The translations under genes were made by a program, and so were the position numbers. From contig JASIRB010003681.1 of NCBI GenBank assembly GCA_030323885.1, forward strand, positions 1-64,000: DNA of 64,000 bases, read 5' to 3'. Shown piece after piece: positions 45,203-53,695 of the stretch. The notes below the pieces were generated by a model. That model was not told the DNA's origin. It ran no database searches and saw only the letters and a list, made by a program, of their open reading frames with translations. The DNA comes from Branchipolynoe longqiensis. Taxonomy: Eukaryota > Annelida > Polychaeta > Phyllodocida > Polynoidae. Every line of letters begins with the position of its first letter. Position 1 is the stretch's first letter.

Positions 45203-45610
45203 GCCGTCGTCCAGGATGGTGTAGTGCACGGTAGTGGTGAGAGGCCGTCATGCAGGGTGGTGTACGGCATGGTAGTGGTGAGAGGCCGTCATGCAGGATG
45301 GTGTAGAGCATGGTAGTGGTGAGAGGCCGTCGTGCAGTATGGTGCAGTGCGCGGTGGTGGTGGGAGGCCGTCATGCAGGATGGTGTAGTGCATGGTAGTG
45401 GTCAGAGCCCATTGTGCAGGGTGGTGTAGTGCACGGTAGTGGTCAGAGACCATCATGCAGGAAGGTGTAGTGCACGGTGGTGGTGAGAGGCTGCCGTGCA
45501 GGATGGTGTAGTGCACGGTAGTGGTGAGAGCCCGTCGTGCAGGGTGGTGTAGTGCACGGTAGTGGTGAGAGACCGTCATGCAGGAAGGTGTAGTGCACGG
45601 TCAGGGATAG
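45203..45610. repeat. 41-bp tandem array, about 10 copies
   Basis: The unit is GCCGTCATGCAGGATGGTGT followed by AGTGCATGGTAGTGGTGAGAG, with few substitutions between copies. A decayed continuation reaches about 45760. Confidence 0.85.
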
Positions 45611-45964
45611 TGCAGATGGCCAATGACAGTGTATGGCGCGTAGAGGCGTGGTGAGATGCAAGCCGTGGAGATTAGTGTAGTGCATGGTAGTGGTGAGAGA
45701 GGTCGTCATGCAGGAGAGTGTAGGTCGGCCAGCGACAGTGTAGATAGTGTAGGTCGGCCATCGATAGTGTATATAGCCTTGGTGAAGAAAGCCAAAAGAA
45801 ATTTGATGGCGTGTGAGGACGGTTGGAGGGAGAGTGGCTGGAGGCAGCCAGAGGGCAGGGTTATAAGGCCGGGGGAGGTTACGTAATGCATAACCGTCAG
45901 AGGAGGGGAGGGGGGTGCATTCCTCCTCCGCCGCGAATCAAACGCAATGCAAGCATTACGACCA

Positions 45965-46916
45965 ATTCAATATTTACCACATAAAACATTTGAGGCTTTT
46001 ACCTATGAAGTTACTTGTGCTAGAAGAATTGGTGATCTTAATTCTGAAAGTAAAATTATTTCTGATTTGTATAAACTTTTGGGAAATAGCTCATATGGTA
46101 AAACTATTACAAATTTTAAAAAACATACAAAAGTAACATATGTTGATAGTGAAAAAACTAATAATTTGGTTAACAATTGGCGTTTTACACGAGCAACTGA
46201 ATTAAACAGTGATTTATATGAAGTTGAAATGCAATTACAAAAAATTAAATTTAACTTACCTTTACAAGTTGGCTTTATGGTATATCAATACGCACAGTTA
46301 AAAATGTTGCAATTCACATTTGATGTTTTAGATAAATTTGTTAGTCGTCAAGACTATCAAATATGTGAAATGGATACAGATAGCCTTTACATGGCACTTA
46401 GTGGTAATTCTTTGGATGCTGTAGTTAAACCACATCTTAAAACAGAATATTTTAAAGAAAAACCTAAATGGATTCCAACAGCTGTGTGTAAGGAACATCT
46501 TAATGATTATGTTTTAGCTCAAATTAATTCTAAAGAGTGGACACCATTAGAATGTTGTAAGCTTAGTTTAAAATATAATTTACGAACACCAGGCTTATTT
46601 AAAATTGAATGGGAAGGTGATGGTATAATATGTTTAAATTCTAAAACATATGTGTTTTTCGTATGAAAATCAAAATAAAGTGTGTCAAAAATGGAGTGCT
46701 AAAGGTGTTGTAAAAAAGCTAAATTTACTTACTCCAAATGATTTTTTAAATGTTTTAGAAAGAAAACAACCACATTCAATAACTAACACACATATTAAGC
46801 TTATTAATAAAAAAATGCACACGTACTCAACTACTAAAATAGGTGTAAGCCATTTATATTTAAAAAGAAAAGTCTTAAATGATAAAATTAGTACTATACC
46901 ATTAGATATTTAAAAA
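45965..46916 (+). pseudogene. Polinton DNA polymerase B, C-terminal part
   Basis: This continues the polymerase gene broken at 35750. It begins with the IQYLPHKTFEAF block, then motif B (KLLGNSSYGKT, about 46074) and the catalytic motif C (EMDTDSLYM, about 46370), so the palm active-site residues are present. A single shift lies near a T5 run (46655-46659); the C-terminal part (QNKVCQKWSAKG, then YLKRKVLNDKIS) continues in another frame to the stop at 46913. Together with the first part it makes a normal-length Polinton polymerase, so the ancestral gene was complete before the insertion. Confidence 0.88.
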
Positions 46917-47115
46917 AGTGTATATTAACCTGTGAAACATAATAGGGTAGCAAGTTCACTATAAAGGTTTATATGAACTTTTACCCAACGACGACATCAA
47001 TTACATAAATTGTATGTAAAGTAAAGGTTATTCAACAATTGCATTATATAACTTGTTTAGTAAGTTAAAGAAGGTTGCTTATATTATATAAATATTGGTA
47101 TTGGTTAAAAGTACA

Positions 47116-47307
47116 ATGGCAAGTTTTTTTCGAAAGTATAATTTAAGACCGCTTAAACATAGATTAATAACTAGCACAAGCAACACCCGCATTCAGGCTC
47201 ATGAAATAGCAGTAGCTTTTTCCAAAGAAAAGGTTGAAAGATGGTTAAAATTAATTTCAAATAATCCTCAACCTCCTTTTTTGCCTTCGCCTGTAGAAGA
47301 TAATTAA
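47116..47307 (+). CDS. Small basic Polinton protein, 63 aa
   Basis: The frame starts at MASFFRKYNLRPLKHR, about 200 bp after the polymerase stop, and ends just before the DIRS insertion. It is rich in Lys/Arg and has a helical middle (IQAHEIAVAFSKEKVERWLKL). An upstream in-frame GTG/ATG-like extension (47095) is possible. No family is recognised. The place between polymerase and the late genes, and the AT-rich codon use shared with neighbours, suggest a genuine Polinton gene, perhaps DNA-binding or capsid-associated, but this is inference. Confidence 0.4.
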   Translation: MASFFRKYNLRPLKHRLITSTSNTRIQAHEIAVAFSKEKVERWLKLISNNPQPPFLPSPVEDN

Positions 47308-47572
47308 CGAGACGGAGACAGAGGTATTATATAACGGTTATTTACTTCTGATCGGAAGGGCTCACATACGATACAAGGTCAATCTGATACATAATAACAG
47401 GTAGGTTCAATAAGTCAGATAGATACATATAGTCAAGTATGATATCAGATATGCAGAACATTGGTCAGTTATGATGGTACAAGATTGGTAACCGGCAGTC
47501 CAGAGCATTCGAAGCTTCCCCAGTCTGTGTGAGTCAAGTGGTTAAGGACCGGGACTCAAACTCTTGACCAAT

Positions 47573-48490
47573 TTAAGGGAGAGTTTGAGGCCTAGGGCAT
47601 ATCTGGTCCATAGGGACATATGTGTGGACTGCCGTAGAGGACCATGCCCCGAGCTCCATTATCTCCTTAAGCGAGGCTCCAGATGCAGCACATGCCTGGG
47701 CACCACCCCTTCTGAGACTGTGTAGAGAGTAGTCGTCAGGTGTAGTGTGTCCAGTGGCTAAGAGGGCCATTCGTAGTGCTGCCAGGAGGATCGGCGCTGT
47801 AAGGGGGCCCCCTCTTGGCAGTGTGAATGCAGGGCCTGCCTGTGGGGGAGCGTGTAGTCGGATGTAACGGCACCAGGCTGTCACTGGGCAGCACACGGAG
47901 TGGGGGCGTGGTGCAATGGATATGGTGTAGTCTTGTCCTGGTCTCCACCTGGTCTTTGTGGATCGTACTGTTACGGTGAGCCCTTCGCTTGTGAGTGTCA
48001 GGTCGTGTCGTCGTAGTGAGTGGCCAGGGTCTTGGGGGGCGTGGCTGGCTAGCAGGTTCCCTTGTCTCAATAGTGTGGTGTAGCCAATCAATATGGCCGC
48101 TATCAGCACAGCAGCATCTGGTCCGGCAGTAATCAGGTGCCGGACCACTGCCTGTATTGATGATGGTGATAGGGGTGGGGCTTGTCGTGTTCTGTGGTTT
48201 GATAGTCTGAGTACTCCGCGCTTCATTAGAGTTAAGGGGTACGAGTCAAATGCTGAAGTGGTGCCCCCGAAAAGGAGGACCCATGTTCTGGCCCCGCTAA
48301 TATAATTCATTACAGTACCTGGTGCTATCAGGGATTCGTTGAGTGATAATATGTAGGCGAGGACGTCATACTGGGCGGGGTCCAGAGGGTCAAAATGGTG
48401 GGTTGCTGCAAATCGTAGGTATCTCTTTGCTTGCAGGGACTTGTTCTTCCACGTTCCGACCGCCAGCCCGGCGAAGTAGAGCTCCATCAC
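47573..48490 (-). CDS. Tyrosine recombinase of DIRS-like element
   Basis: This enzyme integrates circular DIRS cDNA by site-specific recombination. The 305-aa frame shows the recombinase core: the first catalytic Arg in GYTTLLRQGNLL, the HxxR motif in HSLRRGGAQ, then GAWSS and the likely nucleophile Tyr in VHTYV near the C-terminus. The N-terminal SAM-like part (YLRFAATHHFDPLD ... TVMNYISGARTW) is present. Codon use is GC-rich, unlike the Polinton around it. It lies directly after the RNase H fragment in the same orientation, as in DIRS/Ngaro elements. The frame is unbroken, but the fragment lacks RT. Confidence 0.85.
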   Translation of the reverse strand: MMELYFAGLAVGTWKNKSLQAKRYLRFAATHHFDPLDPAQYDVLAYILSLNESLIAPGTVMNYISGARTWVLLFGGTTSAFDSYPLTLMKRGVLRLSNHRTRQAPPLSPSSIQAVVRHLITAGPDAAVLIAAILIGYTTLLRQGNLLASHAPQDPGHSLRRHDLTLTSEGLTVTVRSTKTRWRPGQDYTISIAPRPHSVCCPVTAWCRYIRLHAPPQAGPAFTLPRGGPLTAPILLAALRMALLATGHTTPDDYSLHSLRRGGAQACAASGASLKEIMELGAWSSTAVHTYVPMDQICPRPQTLP

Positions 48491-48559
48491 CCTGGTGTGT
48501 GTGTCGTCTGGGTAACCTGGGGATAGAGGAGCAATTATAGTCGAGATCCACAGGTTATC

Positions 48560-49123
48560 CTAGAGACCTGTAGTGAAAATGTCATCGAATGTTATGTTAA
48601 TTTCAGTCAAATTCATTTCATGAGTGAGTTTGTTGGCTTTCTTAACAGCAGTATCGTCAATGCTTTTTCTACTGAGAGCATCGGCAAGGATCAGATCCTT
48701 TCCATGCTTGTGAAGAATTTCCACGCGACAGTGTTTGGTGGCAGCATACAACCAGATCTCTCTGGCGCAGGCCGTGAGGATAGGGTCTCTGCCCGCACCA
48801 GATGAGAGGACCTGTTGGCTTGCCATGTTGTCAGTGTTGATTACAATAGTGTAATCTTCCGGATTGTGAGGGGCGAGGTTCTTCATTGCGGCTACGAGGT
48901 TAATCGCCTCGAGGTGGGCAATGTTGGTATGTTTCCTCGTGATGTCGTCCGGGTAGGTTTGAGAGTAGTAGTGCTCACTGGAGAAAGCGCCTCCCGCTTT
49001 CAGGCATGAGTCACATTCTATCACCCATATTTGTTTTTTAGTGGGGTCTAACAGAACTATGCCATTCGAGTTCGCGGCATATTGAAGAAACCACCTGATG
49101 TCAGATCTTAGCTCATCAGGCAC
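48560..49123 (-). CDS. DIRS-like RNase H domain (5' truncated pol)
   Basis: The fragment carries an RNase H with VIECDSCLKAGGAFSS, HLEAINLVAAMK, VINTDNMASQQV and DLILADALSR: the catalytic Asp, Glu, Asp and Asp positions in order. In intact DIRS elements RT precedes this domain; here the upstream part is cut at about 49150. The stop lies 70 bp before the recombinase start. Function as a separate protein is unlikely. Confidence 0.8.
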   Translation of the reverse strand: MPDELRSDIRWFLQYAANSNGIVLLDPTKKQIWVIECDSCLKAGGAFSSEHYYSQTYPDDITRKHTNIAHLEAINLVAAMKNLAPHNPEDYTIVINTDNMASQQVLSSGAGRDPILTACAREIWLYAATKHCRVEILHKHGKDLILADALSRKSIDDTAVKKANKLTHEMNLTEINITFDDIFTTGL

Positions 49124-49189
49124 ATCGTGTTTACCAGTGCATGGAGCGCTGTTTTTTTATTTATTTTTTTATTTTTTTATTATATAACG

Positions 49190-49965
49190 TAGAAAATAAA
49201 ACCAGTGACGATATTATTCAATCACAGCATTTACCTTTTGAAACAACTGCGTGTGGGTGTCCTATTCGCTTAACTTGGGAAGCTATTCATAAAGATAATA
49301 TTCAATATTTTATTGAACCTCAAACACCTTCTTGTGTAGATAGTGTTTTATATGGTACTTTAGTTTCCAAAAGCATGAGTAATTGTATTAGAACAGCACT
49401 CATTGATTCAAGACATATTGGTTTAAGTATCAATGATGCAACTTTTGGTATTTATCTTTGGCATGCACCACAGTGTGATTTAGTTGTTACTAGATATGTT
49501 ATATTAGATATTAATGCGCTCATTTTAAATAGGTATAAATTATGTGTATGCCAAATAGCCCCAAAGGGTGTTTGTATAGCCTGTTTAGAAAGTCATTTTA
49601 TATTAAATTATTTTAAATCAGAAATTATAGATGCTTGTTTTCAAATTCAGGTACAAGTTAATCCTTGGGGACAGGATAAAGTAAATAACCAAAACCAAAT
49701 TTATTTTAGAGAAATTTGGTCAGCAAAAACTGCCTTTTTTTCTGGACCCAATAATAGTAATGATTGGTTTGATACAATAAATCGTAACGGTGTATGGTGT
49801 TATTTAGCTTTAAATGAAGCTAAAAAACACCGTACACAGGCAACATTTTTTTGTCAATGGTGTAAAAGACCAGCCAATGGCGCAATGTTTTTATGTCCAA
49901 GTTGCACAAAAGTACTTAAGGAATGTCGAGGGAAAACTATATCTAGTTTGTTTTTAGTTAATTAA
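49190..49965 (+). CDS. Polinton Cys-rich protein, possible ADP-ribosyltransferase-like fold
   Basis: The frame opens inside the DIRS edge (an ATG at 49141 belongs to the insertion), so the Polinton-encoded part starts at about 49190 and the native start is lost or unknown. The middle has LYGTL, a following helix, then ATFGIYLWHA about 35 residues later. This spacing resembles the HGT...FGxGIY pattern of PARP/ART folds, with Tyr in place of His. The C-terminus holds a CxxC...CxxC zinc ribbon (CQWCKRP ... FLCPSC) and further Cys pairs. No adenain-type protease triad is evident. The enzyme assignment is tentative; the protein may be a structural or late-gene factor. Confidence 0.4.
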
Positions 49966-50227
49966 ATAGTGGTTATATTAGTAATAGTTGTGTTACACGT
50001 GGTATAACATGTTTGTGTATTATTTAGTAATTTGATTTTTTGGTATTTTTTTATTTCTGTATATTAATGTATTTAGTTTATTAAGAGTCCTATATCATAT
50101 ACCACGGTCACCTTTGCATTTGTAAAAAAAATTAAAAAATATTTAAAAAAAATTTACAGGCTTATGTTTTATATAAAACTATGTCTTTTAGTAAAACAAC
50201 TTAGTATATCTCAAGTAGCTGGTCGAA
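49966..50227. other. AT-rich intergenic spacer
   Basis: About 260 bp with long A/T runs. No further gene is seen. It may contain the promoter for the ATPase gene. Confidence 0.4.
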
Positions 50228-50887
50228 ATGGAACATTCATTAGTGGATTTTGATCCGTGGTTGCAAGGGCCATTTTCTATGATAATAGCTGGTCCTTCCA
50301 ATTCAGGAAAAACACACTTAGTAAGTACACTGATTGACAATGCTGACGAGTTAATAATTCCACGCGTAGACAAAGTACCTTACTACTATGGACAATGGCA
50401 ATCAGCTTTTGAAAATATGAATGCAAAAATTCAATTTAAACAAGGATTACCATCAAAGGAAGAATTGGAATCAACTGAAAATGATGCTGATAAACTACAC
50501 ACGCTTTGCATAGTGGACGATTTAATGAAGGAAACTGATAAAGAAATACTATGTGATATATTTACCAAAGGATCACATCATTGGTTTGTTTCAATACTCT
50601 ACATAACGCAAAACATTTTTGAAAATACTCCAGCTTACCGAACTATGTCAACAAATGCTAGTTATTTAGTCATGTTTAAAAATCCAAGAAACATGGCTCA
50701 AATAATGCCAATTTCACGCCAGGTTTTTCCAAAGAAACCAAATTTTTTAACCGAAGTATATAACGGAGAAACAACAGAACCTCATTCATATATTGTAGCA
50801 GACTTCAAACAAGAAACGCCGCATCAGTTTAGAGTCAGGTCATCTATAACATCACCAACAAATCAACTTGTTTTCGTGGCGACCTAA
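50228..50887 (+). CDS. Polinton packaging ATPase (FtsK/HerA, A32-like)
   Basis: The motor thought to package Polinton DNA into capsids. The 219-aa frame is intact. Walker A is GPSNSGKT at residues 22-29, Walker B LCIVDD at about 93-98, and SILYITQN is the following conserved strand (about 125), as in viral A32-type ATPases. Length is normal for the family. The start is an ATG following a short AT-rich spacer, and the next gene begins within or just after its end. With the integrase and penton start downstream it forms a compact late-gene block in the same orientation. Confidence 0.92.
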   Translation: MEHSLVDFDPWLQGPFSMIIAGPSNSGKTHLVSTLIDNADELIIPRVDKVPYYYGQWQSAFENMNAKIQFKQGLPSKEELESTENDADKLHTLCIVDDLMKETDKEILCDIFTKGSHHWFVSILYITQNIFENTPAYRTMSTNASYLVMFKNPRNMAQIMPISRQVFPKKPNFLTEVYNGETTEPHSYIVADFKQETPHQFRVRSSITSPTNQLVFVAT

Positions 50888-50897
50888 GGCATTTTTT

Positions 50898-51338
50898 ATG
50901 ATAAAACTTATGAATAATATACAAAAAATTAGTCGTTCAAAAACAAAACGTCTCGTTGCAGCTTTGGAACAAAGTAAAATTATTAAATGGAATACAAATG
51001 GAAACATTATCAGTATAGAAGGAAGTCCAGTACCAATCGGAAGCAATATTATTACTTTGCTTAATGATATGAGCGCTTTCAGAAAAACGAGACCAACGAG
51101 ACCACCCGGCGCTATACAACTACAACAACTAATTGCTCAAATTGATCCCGATTTTAATTTGGTCAAAAATACACTTTATCATCAAACAATTGAACCTCAA
51201 CAGCCGTTATCCGCATTATCCGCAGCTAGAGTAGAATCACCGATATCAGCACCAGTATCGACGTCAGCATTGTCAGCACCGTCCAGCAGCAACATCGCTA
51301 AGAGAAGTAGATCTAAATTACCAAAATGGGTAAATTAA
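50898..51338 (+). CDS. Small conserved Polinton protein with GSNI motif
   Basis: The frame may start at ATG 50868, overlapping the ATPase end, or better at 50898 (MIKLMNNIQK), just after the ATPase stop. The protein has a basic N-terminus, then IKWNTNGNIISIEG and PIGSNIITLLNDM, and a low-complexity Ser/Ala-rich C-terminus (about 51215-51300) ending in basic residues. Proteins with a similar W...G...I.GSNI..L pattern occur next to packaging or capsid genes in Polintons, as I recall; function is not known to me. Its end overlaps the integrase start by 13 nt. Confidence 0.6.
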   Translation: MIKLMNNIQKISRSKTKRLVAALEQSKIIKWNTNGNIISIEGSPVPIGSNIITLLNDMSAFRKTRPTRPPGAIQLQQLIAQIDPDFNLVKNTLYHQTIEPQQPLSALSAARVESPISAPVSTSALSAPSSSNIAKRSRSKLPKWVN

Positions 51339-52438
51339 AACAACAAACTAGTCTTCGTGATAAAATTATAAATGTTTATACAAATCCAATGGAACCCGGA
51401 AGTTTTACAAGTAGTAGTAAACTTTTTAAACAACACTTTCACAAACAAACAAAAAATATTATTGATAAAGCATTACAATCATTAGATGCTTATACAAAAC
51501 ACAAACCTGTTGTACAAAAATTTCAACGAAATAGAGTGATCGTAGGAGGTATAAACGAACAATGGCAAATTGATTTAATGGTTATGCAAAAATTGGCAAA
51601 ATACAACAAAGGTTTTAAATATATACTAACTGTTATTGATGTATTTTCCAAATACGCTTGGGCAATTCCGATCAAAACCAAAAGCAATGAAAATGTAACT
51701 ACTGCTTTTAAACAAATTTTAGACAAAAGTCACAAACCAAAACGAATTCAATCCGATAAAGGAAAAGAATTTTTAGGTCGTATATTCCTAAATTTATTAA
51801 AAACTGAAAATATTACTTTTTTTACAAGCGAAAATGATGAAATTAAAGCAAGTATTGTGGAACGCTTAAATCGAACCTTAAAAGAAAAATTATGGCGATA
51901 TTTTACCCACAATGGAACTTACAAGTATGTAGATATTCTTCCAGCTATTATGCATTCATATAACAACACATTTCACAGCACTTTAAAAATGACCCCAACT
52001 CAAATAACAACAAAAAATCAAGAAAAAGTATTTTACAATATTTATAAAATACGTAATAAACAAATCAAACATGTGTGGCAAAAAACAAAGGATAGAACAG
52101 CGCAACTTGGTGACAGAATCAGAATAATTAAAACGCGCGGTGCTTTCGACAAAGGTTATGAGCCAAATTGGACAACTGAAGTATTTACAGTTACAAAGTA
52201 CCGAGGCAAACGTGGCTGTATCATAACGGATGACAACGGTGAAGAAATAAAAGGCGTGTTCTATGCAGAGGAAGTGCAAAAGGTGTTGAAGTCTCAGACA
52301 GATACGTACCCTATAGAAAAGGTGTTGAAATACAAAGGAAAAGGCGAAAGGAAAGAAGCATACGTGCGTTGGAAAGGATACAGCGACAAATTTTATCAGT
52401 GGATTCCAGCAAAAAATATCACAAAAATTACATCATGA
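51326..52438 (+). CDS. Polinton integrase with C-terminal chromodomain
   Basis: The enzyme inserts Polinton DNA into the host genome, creating a 6-bp duplication in the family. The 370-aa frame is intact. The catalytic core has WQIDLMVM (Asp about 83), IQSDKGKEF (Asp about 144) and SIVERLNRT (Glu about 179), the D,D,E signature of retroviral-type integrases. The C-terminus (about residues 326-366) is a chromodomain: YPIEKVLKYK, then YVRWKGY and QWIPAKNI, likely to bind modified histones and steer insertion. The stop overlaps the next ATG in an ATGA arrangement. This gene looks functional, although the element is truncated. Confidence 0.93.
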   Translation: MGKLKQQTSLRDKIINVYTNPMEPGSFTSSSKLFKQHFHKQTKNIIDKALQSLDAYTKHKPVVQKFQRNRVIVGGINEQWQIDLMVMQKLAKYNKGFKYILTVIDVFSKYAWAIPIKTKSNENVTTAFKQILDKSHKPKRIQSDKGKEFLGRIFLNLLKTENITFFTSENDEIKASIVERLNRTLKEKLWRYFTHNGTYKYVDILPAIMHSYNNTFHSTLKMTPTQITTKNQEKVFYNIYKIRNKQIKHVWQKTKDRTAQLGDRIRIIKTRGAFDKGYEPNWTTEVFTVTKYRGKRGCIITDDNGEEIKGVFYAEEVQKVLKSQTDTYPIEKVLKYKGKGERKEAYVRWKGYSDKFYQWIPAKNITKITS

Positions 52439-52563
52439 TTTTAACACTGCCTAGCAACAGTTCGCAAAAGTATTATCCAAATAATACACTAACCGAATTT
52501 CGAACACATCTTGTGCAACCGCTAAATTTTGAAGTTTCACATGAAGTATGTGTGTATGCCCAT
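52435..52563 (+). pseudogene. Penton-like minor capsid protein, N-terminal fragment
   Basis: The frame begins MILTLPSNSS, followed by YYPNNTLTEFRTHL and a strand-rich block (FEVSHEVCVYAHFYP). This start is characteristic of the minor capsid (penton, single jelly-roll) proteins of Polintons, where a LPSNSS motif opens the chain. After about 43 codons homology stops at the junction with a MITE end, so most of the gene and everything beyond (major capsid, protease) is lost. It overlaps the integrase stop by 4 nt. Confidence 0.75.
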
Positions 52564-52658
52564 TTTTATCCCCCGCCCCTGAAAAGTTCGACAAATGCCG
52601 GCAAATTGTCGTACGTTGGGCAAGAGCTGACGCCGTACGCTGTAGTGTGACAGGCCCT
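52564..52658. mobile_element. Right end of an ACGT-rich MITE
   Basis: It ends GCTGTAGTGTGACAGGCCC followed by TTTAA, like the right ends of 4671-5368 and 55782-56427. Its left part is absent, so the junction with the Polinton is a deletion breakpoint. Confidence 0.6.
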
Positions 52659-52680
52659 TTAATATTCGGAGTGTGCTTAT

Positions 52681-52965
52681 GTAGGCTATGTATGTATGTA
52701 TGTATGTATGTATGTATGTATGCACGTATGTATGTATGCATGCACGTATGCATGTATGTATGTATATATGTATGTATATATGTATGTATGTATGTACGTA
52801 CGTATGTATGTACATATATGTATGTATGTATGTATGCACGCATGTATGTAGGCATGCATGTATGTACGTATGCATGTATATATATGTCTGGACGTACATA
52901 TGTATGTACATGTGTGTATGTACGTATGTATGCGTGTGTGTATGTATATGTTTATGTATACAGTT
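52681..52965. repeat. (ATGT)n microsatellite with ACGT/CATG variants
   Basis: Long TATG tetranucleotide repeat. The Cys/Tyr/Val/Met and His/Thr/Tyr frames on both strands are simple-sequence translation, not genes. Confidence 0.9.
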
Positions 52966-53289
52966 AATATAATTGCATAATATAATGCACTGAATATACA
53001 TATATATTTTTATATTTAAATATATAATTATATATATACATAATTATATATACATTATGTATATTCACATAATTATATATATTTATGCATAATTATATAT
53101 ACATATCTAATTTGCATAGTTATCTACGCATTCACATCACACGAAAATGCAATCTCAGACATACTTTTCTTATAGTACTCACTATTTTTCGTCGTAAATC
53201 TCTTCTTTAAATACGTGTTGTAGAAGGTCCTGAATCTGGTAACTGTATCCGCCATTGTTCCAATTCTTTTCTTTCTTCTCTTTTATAGC
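52966..53289. other. AT-rich palindromic stretch, no gene
   Basis: ATATATAATTATATATACAT-type repeats lie at 52990-53110. Nothing else is seen. Confidence 0.5.
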
Positions 53290-53695
53290 AAATGACCCTT
53301 GAAGTCTACAGTTGGACGTCCGTTCGCTATCCTTGCTCAGCCTAGGCAACCCCTGCGATTGCCGACGAAGTTTACCATCAGACGTCCATTAGCTATCCTT
53401 GCTAGGCCTAGGTGACCCCTGCGATTGACGACAAAGTTTACTGTCGAACGTCCGTTAGCTATCCTTGCTCGGCCTAGGTGACCCCTGGGATTGCCGACGA
53501 AGTTTACCGTCGGACGTCCGTTAGCTATCCTTGCTCAGCCTATGCGACCCCTGTGATTGCCGACAAAGTTTACCGTCGGACGTCTGTTAGCTATCCTTGC
53601 TCAGCCTAGGCAACCTCTGGGATTGCCGACGAAGTCTACAGTCAGACGTCCATTAACTATCCTTGCTCGGCCTAGGCAACCCCATGGGATTGCCG
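53290..53695. repeat. 66-bp tandem array, about six copies
   Basis: The unit contains GCCGACGAAGTTTACCGTCG, GACGTCCGTTAGCTATCC and TTGCTCGGCCTAGGTGACCC. Copies differ by scattered substitutions, many at CpG sites. Confidence 0.85.

Larger units (their letters stand above)
35751..45964. mobile_element. 10.2-kb compound insertion: two tandem copies of an unclassified GC-rich element plus Ty3/Gypsy
   Basis: The insertion splits the polymerase gene exactly: reading frame resumes at 45965. Copy A (35751-36113 and 40678-40726) lacks the interior; copy B (40729-45964) is long. AT dinucleotides lie at 35749-35750, 40727-40728 and 45965-45966, so a 2-bp AT target duplication at each junction is possible. 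Imperfect inverted repeats of about 20 bp, TGATACGCGACGAAGGAGG at 35747 and its counterpart at 45919-45940, lie at or near the ends. No transposase is recognisable. I cannot name the superfamily. Confidence 0.7.
40729..45964. mobile_element. Unclassified element copy B (long, minisatellite-filled)
   Basis: It starts ACGCGACGAAGGAGGAACG and ends GCAAGCATTACGACCA. The first and last ~200 bp match copy A. The interior is GC-rich and made largely of three tandem-repeat arrays. No transposase, RT or recombinase motif is visible. Long minus-strand open frames result from the repeats having lengths divisible by three and few stops. Confidence 0.7.
47337..49177 (-). mobile_element. DIRS-type fragment with 12-bp flanking duplication
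   Basis: TATTATATAACG lies at both edges (47325-47336, 49178-49189). Inside, on the minus strand, is the 3' part of a DIRS-like element (RNase H, then tyrosine recombinase, then about 235 bp of 3' sequence). RT and gag are missing. The right edge is an A/T-rich run (49151-49177). Confidence 0.75.
27930..52563. mobile_element. Polinton/Maverick, decayed, right end truncated, with two nested insertions
   Basis: Base composition drops sharply to AT-rich at about 27930 and stays so, except in the insertions, until about 52560. The gene set (family B polymerase, FtsK/HerA-type ATPase, retroviral-type integrase with chromodomain, penton-like start) is diagnostic of Polintons. Insertions are at 35751-45964 and 47337-49177. 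The penton gene ends abruptly where a MITE end begins, so the major capsid gene, protease and right terminal repeat are not here. I could not locate the left terminus precisely. Confidence 0.85.

Noticed and set aside
42553..45270. 905-codon minus-strand open frame and its overlapping companions
   Set aside because: The chain is a direct translation of the 156-bp DNA repeat; neighbouring frames are equally open and no domain or start context supports a gene.
32620..46916. Host DNA polymerase gene with a giant intron
   Set aside because: The motifs are those of protein-primed Polinton polymerases, and the intervening 10.2 kb has transposon ends, not splice sites.
52451..53001. Tyr/His/Thr- and Cys/Val/Met-rich proteins of 90-150 aa
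   Set aside because: Simple translation of the (ATGT)n microsatellite, in several frames at once.
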